From Sipunculus nudus (lineage: Eukaryota > Annelida > Sipuncula > Golfingiida > Sipunculidae), in the NCBI GenBank assembly GCA_026874595.1, contig CM049310.1, forward strand, positions 47,193,058 through 47,257,057: a stretch of DNA of 64,000 nucleotides, in the 5' to 3' direction. This document shows, in pieces, positions 1 through 14,400 of this stretch. The translations under genes and the position numbers were made by a program. Position 1 is the first letter of the stretch, and each line of letters starts with the position of its first letter. Below the pieces are notes generated by a model. It was not told where the DNA came from. It made no database searches and saw nothing but the letters and a program-made list of their open reading frames with translations.

Positions 1-924
1 GAACAATTAAAACCTTAATTTTGATTGATTTTGGACAATAATAATGATAAAATTTTGTTTAATGTGACCTGAGGACAAACACTATACCGTTGACATAATT
101 GAATATTAATGTCACGTAACAACCTCCTTCACGAGTCAGGCTGAAAATAACAGCACAATTATTCACACGTTAATCTATCGATGATGAGAACCACGTTTGG
201 ACTGAAATACTGAAAAAGTGTATAATGCAAAAAAAAAGATACAAAGTGGAGCGCAGCGTCACCGTACGTCAGCGTTCGAGACTAAGACTGCGTCAACCGA
301 GCTCTTAGCAGTATTTGATAGGACATGGACGGTCTAAAGCAAGCCTATGTAACTCGAGTAAGGACAAAGCTGATTTTATTTGCATAGAAAATAGGGTAGT
401 AAAGTATTAGAAGAATACGATTCTTTTGCTTCATCAATTTATCCTGAATTACAGTGATTATAAATTATTACCGTGTTGAGACCAAAATTTGAAATATATC
501 AACGGCCCAAAACAGCTGCCGTTTGGAAGATGACTGTTTAATTTAAATGAAGTATAACCTGATCTTTGGAAAACCTCTGCTCGCTCTTAAGGAAAGGTTA
601 CCGCGCATGTGTAGTTTAATGTATATGCATGGGGCAATTTTTAGATTGCAAAAAAATTTCAAATATGAAAACGGCAACATGTTGTCCGAGTCGCTAATTA
701 CGTCACCCAATATGATTTTATATGGGCGATCAGCGTGCAAGTTCATGGCTAATATTTTATAATTCCAAATTTTCCTAAAAGATATAAGACAATGTTGATT
801 TTTTTATACCTAGTTTTTTTACAGTCAGTTCCTATTAGTTCTAAAGTAGAGTTTGTCAGTTAAAAAAACGGTTAAATATATCATGTGTACCACTCTGTGT
901 ATCCATATAACTATGTGAGCTTAC
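1..924. other. SLC22-like intron, nothing recognised
   Basis: AT-rich sequence downstream of the last visible SLC22 exon. I looked on the minus strand for the next exon (TM5 region with a conserved EW/EL..R motif) and found none, so it lies outside the window. The short open frames here look random. Confidence 0.6.
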
Positions 925-1079
925 CCATGACGAACGCTGTATTAAAGGACCCCGCCACGGCGGCTCCCGTCATGAACCTGGTGATCGCCCAGACCTCGTA
1001 CGTGCTCATCAGAGCCGTGGTAATCCCCAAGGCGAGGCAAAAGAACAGAGTCAAAACCAGCGTCTTGTGGCGTCCAAAC
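925..1079 (-). CDS. SLC22-like exon: DRFGR motif, TM3-TM4
   Basis: 155-bp exon, acceptor TTTTGTTAACAG and donor ATGG/GTAAGC. With the split arginine it encodes RFGRHKTLVLTLFFCLALG followed by a second hydrophobic segment (MSTYEVWAITRFMTG, AVAGSFNTAFVMG). RFGRHK completes the MFS loop motif. The first ~40 bases and the acceptor are repeated as a tandem array just upstream in the intron (1041-1432). It is the last exon seen; 1-924 shows no further one. Confidence 0.92.
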
Positions 1080-4000
1080 CTGTTAACAAAAGAACAGTGT
1101 CAAAGCCAGCGTCTTGTGGTGTCCAAACCTGTCAAGAAAAAAACAGTGTCAGAGTCAGTCTTGTTGCGTCCAGACCTGACAACGACAGAACAGCGTCAAA
1201 TCCAGCGTCTTGTGGCCTCCAAACCTGTCAACGAAAGAACAGCGTGAAAACAGGCGTCTTGTGGCGTCCAACTTTGTCAACAAAAATAGAGTATAAAAGT
1301 CAGCGTCTTGTGGCGACTTAACTTATAAAAAAGGAACAGTGCCAAAGCCAGGATATTGTGGCGACCAAACCTGTCAACGACAGATCAGTGTCAAAACAAG
1401 CATCTTGTGGTGTCCAAACCTGTCGAGGAAAGGACGCAATCAAAGAACTGGGACCAAGATATACTAGCTGCTCATGGCATCTATTTGCACTAAGGATGCG
1501 CAGCAATTCTTGCTAGCTCATTTGCAGGATGCTCATTGAACCCAGCATGTTCAATCCCCTTCTCCAAAAGCCCAAACAGGGTCATGCCTGTCTTATGGAA
1601 AGAATAAGATATGACGTAAGTATAATATTATTTTGAGAACAAAGTTTCTACCCAGGACCGGTAGACGCGCAAGTACTCTCGAAAAGAAGCTGTCAACTTT
1701 TCTTTTCAACACGAAACCCAAAGTATTTGATGACTGGCACCATAAACGCCACTTGGCAGTTCGCTCTTTTTCACGTGCAATACGGTTCAGATAGACAAAC
1801 AAGCTGACAATATGGACACTTCACTCGGGGTTTTCATCTGTATGTATAACAATTGTAGGTTTTTCAAAGGACCAAGGTACAATCTGCTCACGGATGATTT
1901 TAATGAGGAATTCCTCTGGTGTTTCTTTTATATTTTTTTATAAAGTTTATGCAACGACTTCAGCGTGTGCCACTTCCATGAAGCAAAGAAATGAAGGCGT
2001 TATTACTAACCTGTAAAAATAGAAGACATATATCGGTTGGTTTTATCGGTGATATTTGCCGATTCTTGATGCGCGCTGAGAGATCGAGTCAGCACAGAAC
2101 GGGGCTGGCGCCATCGCTGCCACTGCTCATTAATTGCAGATATCATCGTCATGCGTTACATGGAAGAACGTGTTCAGCAGCGGTTCACGTGAGCTAATAC
2201 CGGATCCCCCACGCGCTGATTTTAAACTAACCTGCCTGCTTTCATATGTAACATATTAATGCTGCGTAAATAGTGGCGACTGGCTATATACAGGGTGGCG
2301 CCACACGCAGACAGCGGGATACAACCACCAGTGGTAGTATACATTGCGGGCTTTTTATGATACGTAGACAGGTTATATTAATATGAATAAAGGTCATTGT
2401 CCTTCTGAGATGAGGAAGTAAATTAAGGGTCTGTCCAGCATAGGTATAGGGAATGAAGGTGTACATTTTACTACCCAACTGGTTGTATGTGAACGTAGTT
2501 TACAGGTATAGAATGCATGAATATGGACCTGTCCCATCACACTAGTGACACCTGTGGGTACTGCGTGTTCGGGCCCTATATTGCAAGACATTTTTGGGGT
2601 AAAATAAAAAAAAAATTGTGTCCCTTATTCTCCGACAACAGCAATTGGCTCGTATGTAACTTCATTTGACAAAATCTGCAGTCCTGTATTATTTGACCTG
2701 AACATAACAGACGACCGCCATGCACGCACAGTGCGCATAGTCGTGGAAAACGCCATGGCATAAACGTGCAAATAAGCTCCTCATTCCTATAGTTTAAGAA
2801 ATGGGTGTATGTGTAAAATGCTCGTCCATTTATAGTGAACAAGGAATCGTAAATTGTGCGCTAATTCGTAGTTACATGTGCAACAAACATGAAGAACTTA
2901 TTTGTCAAATTTTACATTTATTCACATTCGCATGATAAATGAGGATATCAAATCTGATGAAGTATTTTGTAGATATTGATGATTCAATGCAATTTATATG
3001 TTTGTATTGCCTATATACTGTAAAATGCTCACTGTAATTGTCAAGTAAAGACTGGTATAGTTTAGATTCGCCAACTTAAATTTGAGGAAGGAAGACATGA
3101 AGGGCCGATTCTTTAGTGAAATATTTGTGACACTCATGGTCTGAATAATTGGTTTCGCCCGTCTCCATCAAATATTGCTGATGAAAATATATCCATATGC
3201 ATTATCTGATCTACTCTGTATCAATATGGGGCAACCAAGAAAACCGTCTTATTACGACCAAGTCTGTGGCAGCTGGGTTTTTACAGGACTTGATTCAGCG
3301 AGCCGCTCTGACGTCTATTTCATGAATAATGAAAAATCCTGCAGGTGTGACCGAAATCAAAACTGCAGATCGAATATAACAACCAAAATGTAAACATTTT
3401 ATTAATGTAAAAAGGTTTATTTGGCTTTTATTTGATTGTCAAATTCTCGATGCCCTTCCAGCAATGCAAAACATTTTGGTCTAGAACTAGCCCCAGCCGC
3501 GTGACACAAGTGTAAGAAAGTCATTTGATTGGTCCAGTTGCCCAGTTTATTATTCATAAAATGGACTCTGGAGCGGTTCAGTGAATCAAGATAGTAAGAA
3601 AATGCAGAACACTAACAACAAGTGTGATTGGGATCATGTTTCAGCCTATTATTGTTTGCCTCACGTGTGTAATGAAATTTCACCAAGATCTGTCTTGCTA
3701 GCCTTATAAAAGTTTAAGCCCTGGCAATTAGAGAATTGTATTATTCTTAAGGTGTAATGAACGGACGTCAAAAGGAAAAGAGATTGTGGTTCAACAAGAA
3801 TAATGCAGCTCGATTCACTCAGCTGAAGATAGGAGTATCTGCCATTTTTTCACAATTTCGCTCACATTAAATGTGAAATATGCTTGGGTTCTCTGGGAAC
3901 CATAAACCATATGTTCAAGGCCAGATGCAGAGCACACCCTGGAAACACTCATACGCCAAGAGATAAAGAAAAATCTTACACGGCCACACTCTGCTGAGAG

Positions 4001-5376
4001 AACAAATGCAGGTACCATGGCAATAAGAGAAAATAAGATGGGACAAAAAAACATAGTTCCAACCAATACACGGGGCGCACGGTACACAAAAGATAAAAGA
4101 AATGTAAGGAATGGAGAATCGTACGAAGAACCAGTAAAACGTATGTTCGACATTATCCAGTGATCCAATGATGTCTGTGAAAGATTAACACAGCTGATGG
4201 GGTCACGTGATTTCGCAGATGTCCATGCATGAAGGTGACTGGATTAAAGAATGTAGTCCCCACGCCCCATGTTCGTCATCATGGACCGGACGTTAAATAT
4301 CATAGGTATCACGCAAACTATAACCAATATAAGCAACAGCTGTCTCTAACGCCTGTCTGTTAGTATTTTAAGAAACTGCTTTTTTCCTCAAGTCCATGGA
4401 AAAGTAAAAGAACCAGCAGTTCAAAGTAGTTATAGACGGAAACATAAATGTTTAACAGCTTCCGCGTCTGCTTTCCATCGATGTATGCTCATGGGCGGGC
4501 AGGGGAGGGAAGTTTTGAGTGTAACTACCAGTCTTCCATGCATTGTCGTAAAATTTATTTTTGCAAATATTCTCGATCAGTTAATTCTGGAATGTCTTGT
4601 TAACAAAATATATTAGTTTTCCGAAGAATAAAGTTATTTTGATGTTGATCGAGGCCACTTTTAAACACTTTGTTTCTTGAAATAAAATTGCCAGACGCCC
4701 GACAAATCGGGATGACGTCAGGGCTGGGAGCTACAGGGAGCAATTGGATAGGCTGTAATAACATTATATGGTCTTTTTTCTTTTTCGTCAGCGTTAACGA
4801 AAATAATCTTGCAAAGAAATTCACAAGGCTTGGTTTTTATAACATTAACATGGCGACTGTACGTTGAATGATTCCGAATGAGAAATTACTCTTCACAGGC
4901 AAGATTTTATCAATTTTACACCAAATACTCCAAAACACTTTTCTGGTACTCTGGAAGAATGAAAGACGTCTGTCTTTAACACAGCTTCTATGCCAACTGA
5001 AAAACAGAGGGTGATTCAGAACAAACCCGTTTCCCGCAGCCTTTTCCTAAGTAAATCAACCAATGTTAAGACCTGGACTCTGCAATTCCGGCCTTGGGGA
5101 TGTTTTCTCATCATAATTCCTGGCTTGGACACCCCCCCCCCCCCCCCCCGGATCCGCCCTGGGGTCGTAACAAAGGTAGGGAACAACTGTTGGCAAGGCA
5201 GACATAGGTTGTATGGTCCTGATCATTACTCTTTATTTTTAAGTGATTTGCTCTCATATATATCAAGATAAAATGACTGCCCCCACCTCTCTTGTGTATG
5301 CATGTCAGTTTAATAAATAAATATATCCTGCTGAGTATTAAACACATTTTTACTTTTCGTTTGCAAATATTTTTCT

Positions 5377-5438
<62 letters not shown>

Positions 5439-8400
5439 AAAACAAGCAAGTTTGAACAAATGGCATTTCAGTATGCAAATGTTCAATGCAGGACCAAAGA
5501 TATGCATCACTCTCGGTGTTTCTGCACACACACACAAATCCATCGTAAATAAAGCCTCTTATCTTAATTAAGAATAAGAATCACCAATTAACTGCCATTT
5601 AAATCTCTCAATCCATAATCAGTAAACAGAGTCAATATTTCATTTCTTTAAAATATTAAATATCGGACACATAAGATAAAAAAATCCAGCGTTTCGAGAC
5701 TTCCGTCTACATCATTAGAGTGTTACACAAAGTGAAGTATTATCTCTGCCAGAACATAAGATATAAACCAGATTAGACGTAGATAATTGTATTTTTTTTC
5801 CTCTGGTGGTCTCACCTGTCAGCGATGACTCCGAAGAAGATACAGCCAGTAAGGAATCCCGCCAGGTAGATACTCTGTAGCTGTTTAATCTTGTATTTGT
5901 TTTCACAAACCAGGTTCATCTGGAAAGAAAAGCCCCATCATAGCACGTGTGAAGAAGTATCAATTAGCGGCTAGCACTTCTACAGGTAGGTGGTATGCGC
6001 CAAAACTAGGTCTGTTACCTAGCAACATAATTGAAAGTCTCGTAAAGTTGTTGCTGACATTATCTTCTGCTTATTATCGCCATTCGTTGGTCGGAAAAGT
6101 AAGATTCTTCTTAATATGACACCGATTAAAGAATCAGTGCTTATAATGTAAAAAATAAATCGGTTAACATTTAAATGTGTTATCGTTTAAGTCTTAAAAA
6201 AATATACAGTAACTGTTTGCCGATTTCCATTCGGACCAATATTTATTATAATTATTCAAATTTGAATATATCATGTAACTTTAAAAATATATATTACACA
6301 ATACAACACATGTAATAAATTATCCCCTTTTATTCCACATGCTTTACGTCATCTAGTATTACTGCCGGGGTGCAGGCATCTCTTTGGTGTAGGCATTTTT
6401 TTCAGCATTATTGATTCACCATGATTAGATCAGCTTTATCCTGGTGGTCGTTACCCTGTTTTACGTCCCCCTCACCTGGCTAACGACTGTGGATTTAAAC
6501 GTGCTCTGATCGTAAACCCAGCTGGAACAAGGAATGATGCGGGTTTCATTAGTGATCCGGGCACTCCGGTTCCAGGTACGGATGATCTCCTCGTTGAGTG
6601 CGTCCCAGTCCAGGTCAAACATCGTACATCTGCTGTAGTCTGTCTCCCCTGTGTCCCTGTCTAACTCCAGCGGGATCCCGATCTTCTTCTGTTTGGAGTG
6701 AGACAGGTTCTCCAGCTGCGGAATGCGACACCAGTGGTCCTGCTCGCCGCCAACGAATGTGTGAGCCATGTGCTGCCATCCTGCGGGGTAAAAAAAAGAC
6801 AAAGTCTTGAAATTACCATAAAGATATTACATAAACCGATATTACCATAAACTACTGAAATAAAATAAGATTACCAAACAGAACTGAAAGTGGACACTTG
6901 AAAAAACAGAGGAACTAGACTATGAAATCGTTCAATTAATTAAGAGAAAATGCTTAAAAGTGATTAATCTAAAACGTCGGTAATGTAAACTTTAAATTAC
7001 TGTACATCCTGCAAAGTCAGAGATGCAAAACTCCCTGCCAACGGCCTGGGTAATATCTTTATTCTTATTAGCATGGACAGGCCAAGGTAGCTTCGCCGCT
7101 GGCAATGTCGATTTATTTATTCCACGTGTGGCCTTTGAGCCTATTAAACATAATGTACAATATGTGGAGAATTAGAAACTGATATTGATGAAATGAGTCG
7201 AACGTAGCGTAAATTATGGTAGAGAATTTTTTTAAATGCCAAATGTAACTTTGGAAAGGCCATTTCTTTATTTACTTCATACTCCCAACCCTAATATGTT
7301 GATAACTCTGTACATATAATTGATGTAACAGCATAGGGGGCATATATTATTGTCCCCTTCAAAATAGATCATCGTATTCTAGCGTGAACACCTTTATTAA
7401 ATTGTGTGTACTAATTAACATTTGATATTGTCAGTTGTATCATATACAAAGAATTTACGAAGAAATTCTTTTTCATTTGTTGTACACTCAAATACCCCAT
7501 GTTTCAATGATAGATTTTAAACTAGTTTCCTATATTAAACCTTAACCTTTCATGAAATATTCCACATGGATATCGAGATTCCTTTTTAAATGTGACGGTT
7601 GCGTTCAGGATGGGTTCGAACTCAGGTTTTTGATTGACACAGACCATCACTGTTCCGTCCTGCGTGACGTCAACAGAAGTGAAATGTACACAATGACGCA
7701 AATAAATATGGAATGTGGATTTGCGCCGAACAGCAATGTTAAACGTGACTGACCACCAGGTACATGAGCACCTTGTTACCTCAAGCAGCTGGCTACATGC
7801 CGGGCAGCGATAGGGTGTGAAGCCCAGGCTTTATGCTATTAGCCTGTTTATGTGAAGTCTGTGTTCTGGTCCTAGTTTATATATAACATGCTGTGGACCC
7901 ACATGTGCCAAGAGTAATAAAGCCTGTCCAGTTTCACGGGATCTAGTGTAACAGACTTTACAATTTACCAATGGAAGGCCCGGCTGTAGCGGGTACGAAA
8001 ATGGAGTTTAAGCTGCTGTCTGTTTTGTTTTCGTTAAGGTACCATCAAATACAGGGCTGGACCCAGATGGAAGGGGTTGTTTGGGTTCCAACACCCCTTA
8101 CAAACCTTGAAAATATCCGTGCTCAATTTCCTGTGACTATAATCCAACGCATCTGAGGTAGCTTCTATACCCACTTGCATATGGTTTCTCCAAAATTAAG
8201 ATTTGATTATATTTATGACAAAATACCTGCGAATGATATTTCATCAATTTTTTTTAACACATAAAATGACATTGGCAGAACATGCTTTAATTTCTTTCAT
8301 TAAAAAAAATTAAACATTTAATTATTTCATACAAAGCTCCAAATAGAGTAAGAAATACTCATTTTATTTAAATTATAAAATTTAAAGTTGATTACTTGTG

Positions 8401-11400
8401 ACCTTTTTAAAGCATCTTTTGTTGTATTAGCCCCCAGGACATACCTCCCCCCTCCCCCCCCCCCCCCCCCCTCCTTAAAGCAAATTCTGGATCCGGCAAT
8501 GAATTGAATGTGTTATTTGATTACACCAATGTGTGACACATGGTATAAACTGGAATATCAATGGCTTTATTAGAAATGTTATATCTCAGTTCATTTTGGA
8601 TCTGTATAAATTGTCCAATGTTGCTAAACTAGAGTCGGAGCTGATGGAAATTATGTTCTCTCTGAATGCCCTTGGCTTTTCCTTGATGTTTTACGCTACC
8701 GTTTTTTTTTTTCCTACGGAAATGGCCGCTTGGGTCATGTGTTCTGAAGTCTCAAACAAGGGGAGATAAGCCGCTGACTTGAAACATTATGATGCTAATA
8801 CCAATGAGCAGGTATAACCATGCATAAACACCTAATAGTAAGCGATATCATGACAGTAAAGAAATAAAAAAAAGTCTTAGATACGATTTCTTGACTACTG
8901 CCCTACCTTGAACCTGTAAACATTTTCAGAGAAGACAGTTATAGTTATTCTAAGAAAGTAAATGCTACAGAAGTATTATGCATAGTATAAACCAGGCTGA
9001 TTGCTCAACCGTATATCTGTGTTTTACTTAGAAGAAGTCGACAACTGCTAACAAATTGTAACTCACAACAGCTTCCTTTTGCAAAAAGATAATTACACCT
9101 GAGGGATCTGGCCATCATATACAATTAAGTAACTCGTATTTTACCTATCAGGTGTATGTTTTCAGGGATAGGTCTTACTTATATGCCTTTTTTTATATCC
9201 TTTTCATTCTGTTATTATCCTAAACCTATAGTTAGCTTTCAAGGGGCTAATATTTGAAACATACCATATTAAATAATTTTCCCACAGAGAGCCTTATACT
9301 TGAGGAAAGACGGACTTCTCCACACATTTTGGAGTATTTGAAATGGTCGTTTTGCTTATGATTAAAACCGCCACAGTCGTTTAAAATGTTTTGTTCCCAT
9401 GGATGAGGACAATATAGTAATAGAACATAATGACAGGTTTACATTGATATCCAGAAGGCTTATGAATAACATATACTATTCTTAGTGTATGGTAATACCT
9501 TCGTCTCCCCCCCCCCCCCCCCCATTTTCAGCCTCAGCAACCTTTTTTAAGGGTTTCAGACTAATTTTAGCGGCTGCGACTAGAAATCCAAACAAAGAAG
9601 TAAAACAAACATATTCAGTGGTGACTGCCTTAATTGTTGGGAGTGGTTCTGGTACGTCTGAGAATGTACGTAAACGGAAACGTGCTGGGTGCCATTTTAC
9701 GAACAAACGTAAATATGGAAAAACGTTCTTAACGTTTGCGCGTTCGTACCCACACCGTATCCAAGGGGTCATGTCCATACAATAAGGCTAAGTAGACAGG
9801 CAGCTTTACAAACACGCGTTGCAATGACGTAATGGAAGGTAAAAAAGTAGTCTTGCACTTGGATGGAACCAGTCTATGAACTATGGTCTTGTAGAACTGA
9901 ACTGACAGCTCCAGGTTAACGGTTCAATAACTCGAATAAAACTGATAAAACTCTGCGTTTATTTGTGCAGGTGTAATATTTCCATGGTGCTACTACTTCT
10001 TTGCCAAAATAAAACTCATACTGAACGGGGCCACCTGAGATGGCGAAAATGAACGGAAACATTTGTTCTGTTAATCATACCGGTCTATCAATATTTATTA
10101 TAAGAAAGATAATGGTCATGGAGTTCGGATAATCTGAACCGGCCGCCACCACGTGTAACACCTGAGTTAATAAACCTGAGCTCTAATCACAGGTGGGAGC
10201 GGTGTATAAAACCCCGAACTAGAGTTAATGAGAATATCGTATAGAGCATTTCCCAGCTGTTCGTACGGATTGTCGTTTTGCTTTGCAGATCTCGTCAACT
10301 TTTGCGTTTTTTCATTACACGGGAGCCCAGATATATCATATACACAAGTAGTAAAGCAAAGTATACATTACGTGTTTTTTAGTTAACATACGCCCTGCTA
10401 TGCTAAGTTCTTCTTCGAGAAATTTCATAAAATCCTTTCAATTTTTATTTTACAAGCCAGAACAGTTTCATGTATAATTACACAGAACTTTCTATAAACG
10501 TTTTGCTTTTGTACTTTCACAGTATCTCTTCAAGAAGATAAATGACAAACCAGTATTTATCCCGGTGTGCGTGTAAATTAAAACCTAAAGGAAGGTGTCT
10601 TACGAGAGAAACAGAAAGGGGGTCTAAAATTAAAATTAAGGAAAAGTTACAGGAAAAGTGAAGCAGATAAATGTGAAGACTGACAAACAAGAAACTGCCA
10701 GAACAACTCGAATGAAGAAGAAACTAAGAACAATACTAGAAAAATGATAAAGAAAGGTTGGAGGAGAAATTGAGAAGAAAAGGAAACAGTATTATAAATT
10801 GAAATAAAAAAATTGAGTATAAGAGATGATAATCAAGCACATACAGAGAAAGTAATACTTTGAAGGATCACATTGTGCGTGTGAGTGTGTGCGTGTGTGT
10901 GAGAGAGAGAGGGAGAGAGAGAGCGCGCGCTTTTCTTCGGGCGGATTGAAACAACGCTTCACTTATCTTCTTGATATATAACACTCTTGAGAAGGCAAGA
11001 AATTAACGTCGGCTATCACGGTTGGTTTTATACACTAAAGAGATACAAGAGACTCAAGCATCATGAAAGATCCTACAAGGGGCGCACAAGTAATTGTTAG
11101 AGTCGCTAGAAAAGAAACAGGCGGCCGCGATATGTCCGGTCGTAAACACATAATAAGCCGACATGCAGGCAGAATGGGGCCGTGTATGACGTCACAGAGA
11201 GGGGCTCATTCATCGTGATGTCCCTAATAGCCTCAACATGCATCAGCCGCGACCTTTTTCTTCGGGAGCAGAAGGCACGCCCAGGTAGTTTGTTACAAGA
11301 CAATAGGGCCTGACAGCTAGAACAGGGGGAGGGGCCGGGGTCCCCGCCAGAGGTCGCCACACTACACCAACGTTCTCCTGCGCCACATGTTTATAAGACT

Positions 11401-14400
11401 TTTGCACTATAAAGAAATTAGGTTTGTGTTCAAAAAGCAATTATTATACTGTCTTTACAGTATTTCGTGTTTTTCAAAGTACGGACCAAACAGTAGTAAA
11501 AGGGACAACCTTTTATTAATTGAATAGAGCAATACATTGTAATAAAAGGACAAAACGTTTATGTTAATACAAGTAGCCAACATATTTTATGACTGTATAA
11601 TGTATTTCTGAATTTGTAGTCGAAGTTAAACCAATTATAGAAAAGCAATGTTCATTTCCTTCACTTGTATTAAAATCATTTTTTTCTTTAATAGTTAGAC
11701 ATAAGTAAAACAGTTTTTACAGCAATATAAATGGATGTTGATGTGCTCGCATTTCATTTTCAGCCCATTGTCTTTTGACAGAGCTATATTTAGCAACGTA
11801 ATAATGCGATAATATATTTGACATGTACATTTTACCTGGCACATTTAAATGATAAACGCTTTGCTTCATCAAGCCATACTGGAACAGAAATGACATATGA
11901 GTGAATTCGCTCAGTTGAGAAATACATGCGACCTAAAAAATTTCAAACCATTTCACAAAGGAAACAGCAATGGACAATCACACACTGATTTCATTGCTGG
12001 AAATATTTATTTCAAAATACATACTTCTCTTATGTATACTTTATTTATTTCTATTTAATTTTTTTACATTTTAATTGACAAAATTACAAATGACGATGAA
12101 ACCTTTATTATATACTCTTCTGATTAAGGAAAAAGTAATTGTTTGACTGGTCTAAGCTATGTTACGAAAAGTATATCCGGAAAAAAAGTATATATCGATG
12201 ATTTAGTGCACGGGATGCGTCACAGTGATAGAACTATCCATGAGCAATATGCACAGCAAATGTAAAGAAATAAATAATGACAATCAGATCAATTTAATTA
12301 AAATTTCAATTTGATGCAAGTTTTTAGCAGCTTTCTGGTTAAATCATTTTTTAACGTTGTGTAAGGACAGCAGTACATTTATGCCTTTATCTACATTATT
12401 TAAATGTTATTGCCCGATGTAACATATATCGGTACTCAGCTTTTATTTGAGTTTCTGCGTGCAAATGAAGAATATTAGATTTTAAAAAAAATTATATACG
12501 TATCAGTTAATTTCAGGGCGTCTCATTCAGTCATTATTAAGTCGTTTTAATGATAGGGCCGTGAAAACTGAAACGATTTTTCTCCGTTTTATTGAGATTT
12601 TATTGTACTTAAATTAAAAAAGTAAGATAACTGTTGTGGAAACATTATCAAAAAAATTATCAAGGAAACAGTGTCTGCTCAACTGGAGGGGCCGCCCTGT
12701 TAAAACATTATTTATAATAATTTATAAGTCTGTGATCCATGACTAATATTGTGCCGAAATATCAGTTTTTTTGAAAATCAATCTTTAATAGTTGAGATCT
12801 AGCGCAGTCGCGGACAAAAGAAAGAAAAGGTTTTGCACTCTAGATCACCTGAGAAAGTCCACCCACAAAAATTATGACCAAAATATTAATGAAGATACAA
12901 AATCAGACCCCCTGTAAGCCTCCCCCATACGTGGAGAATAGTAATAAAATTTACCTGGCCTAACTCTTTCAAACCTGCTGCACAACAGTTTTACCAAGTT
13001 GTAGTTATCACCGAATCATGTTGCCTCTAAATACCTGCTTTGTATATACGCTTTGTATACACGCGTTTTCTTTTCTGGTTACAAAAGCGCTACTGTAGAT
13101 TTATGACTCCCTTTCAAGTATTATTTTTGTATCATAAAGTGTCGGAATACCCCGTATATGTTTCGTAAACCACATTGAGCGTAGTGCACGTATTTTTATT
13201 CTGCGCTCTTTGATTTTAAGGAGAGTCCATGTTTTAAGGCATTTTCTGCAGACTCAAACCTGAATTAACATTATGATTAAAATCGAATGTATTTACAAGA
13301 CTCTAGATCTAGAGACATAACATCTCCGGGGTCAAAGGCCACGATGCTATGTCCTATCTCCTGACCAAACATTCTGTCTTTCTTTCTGTCCCCCAAAAAA
13401 GGCCAAGGTCACAAGACTACACACGAAGTAAAACAACCAGACCCACAGCAAATCCAATCGCTGATTTAATTAAGATATATATAGTCCACGCTGTTCATTA
13501 AAATTTAAAAATTAAAATATATTAATATTCTTGAGATAAGAGAGGGCGCTTCGACTTCGGTCTGGTGCGTCCATGGGTCAAGTTCATACGCGGAAAAATG
13601 GCTTAGTTGCTGAGAGAATTACTAAACTAATGCGAATTCCGCAATATGTATGCCCAAATATGGAAAATGACCCCACACTTGGCACCTTTTCTGACAATTC
13701 AAGACCAAAAACGGAAATGGCCACAAAACCTTTCAACGGTTTAAGGATTTTATTGTTGTCTGTGAATGATAAAGGGATATACAGACCATGTTCTGCTGTA
13801 ATTAACAGTTCAATGCCGAAATGTGTTCCTGTTAAGTGCCAGTGTGTCAAGTCATTGTATCAGGTCTCTCAATCAACAGCATCTTGTGTTACTGGTACGA
13901 GCAGAGGCGAGGTCAGACACAAAATACTGCTCACTTATTGAGATAATTGAAATGGCGTTTTCTAGAGCATGATGGGCGATATATAAGCCGTAACCATGAC
14001 GAACCGTTACCCATGTAACAGCACGTGCACAAAATGTCAAGAAGAGCAGTGAAGCTCACGCGTCTTTTCCGAAAAACTACTTAGATATTATGCAACTGTA
14101 GATAAACAGGATATATAAATATCGATGTGGCCTTCTGAAAACGGCACTAAATCAAAAAATTACCAAACAACTGCATGGAGAAACGACGTGATTCACGGTA
14201 TTATGTAAATGATGTGACCTTGACTTCATTATTGTCTTAGTTACACATGGCAGCGGAGCCGTGTGCCCGCAGTTCTAAGTATCCTTTACCCTAAGTTTAA
14301 ATGTTTCAAACGGAGAAGACGTAAAATTGTATAAACTCTTGTCGATAAAAAACACGGAAAAAAAGAGGGGGTGTAGCTTCATGTTTGGTGTGAGTCCTGA

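Larger units (their letters stand above)
1433..5815. other. SLC22-like intron with microsatellite and poly-C fragment
   Basis: AT-rich intron between the TM2 and TM3 exons. It holds an (AT)n run at 5379-5434 and a poly-C/GGATCC fragment at 5121-5164. No coding exon is recognised on either strand. Confidence 0.6.

Noticed and set aside
885-1321. Overlapping plus-strand open frames (120 and 84 codons) with repeated VASKPVN/RTVS-type segments
   Set aside because: They are translations of the 49-bp tandem array and the antisense of a well-supported SLC22 exon; the repeats shift frame every unit.
5111-5552. Frames with YIYIYI runs on both strands
   Set aside because: Produced by the (AT)n microsatellite and poly-C tract.
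13573-13941. 122-codon plus-strand frame and its 88-codon antisense partner
   Set aside because: No family resemblance, lies inside the SLC22 intron, no convincing splice sites or repeat of the frame elsewhere.
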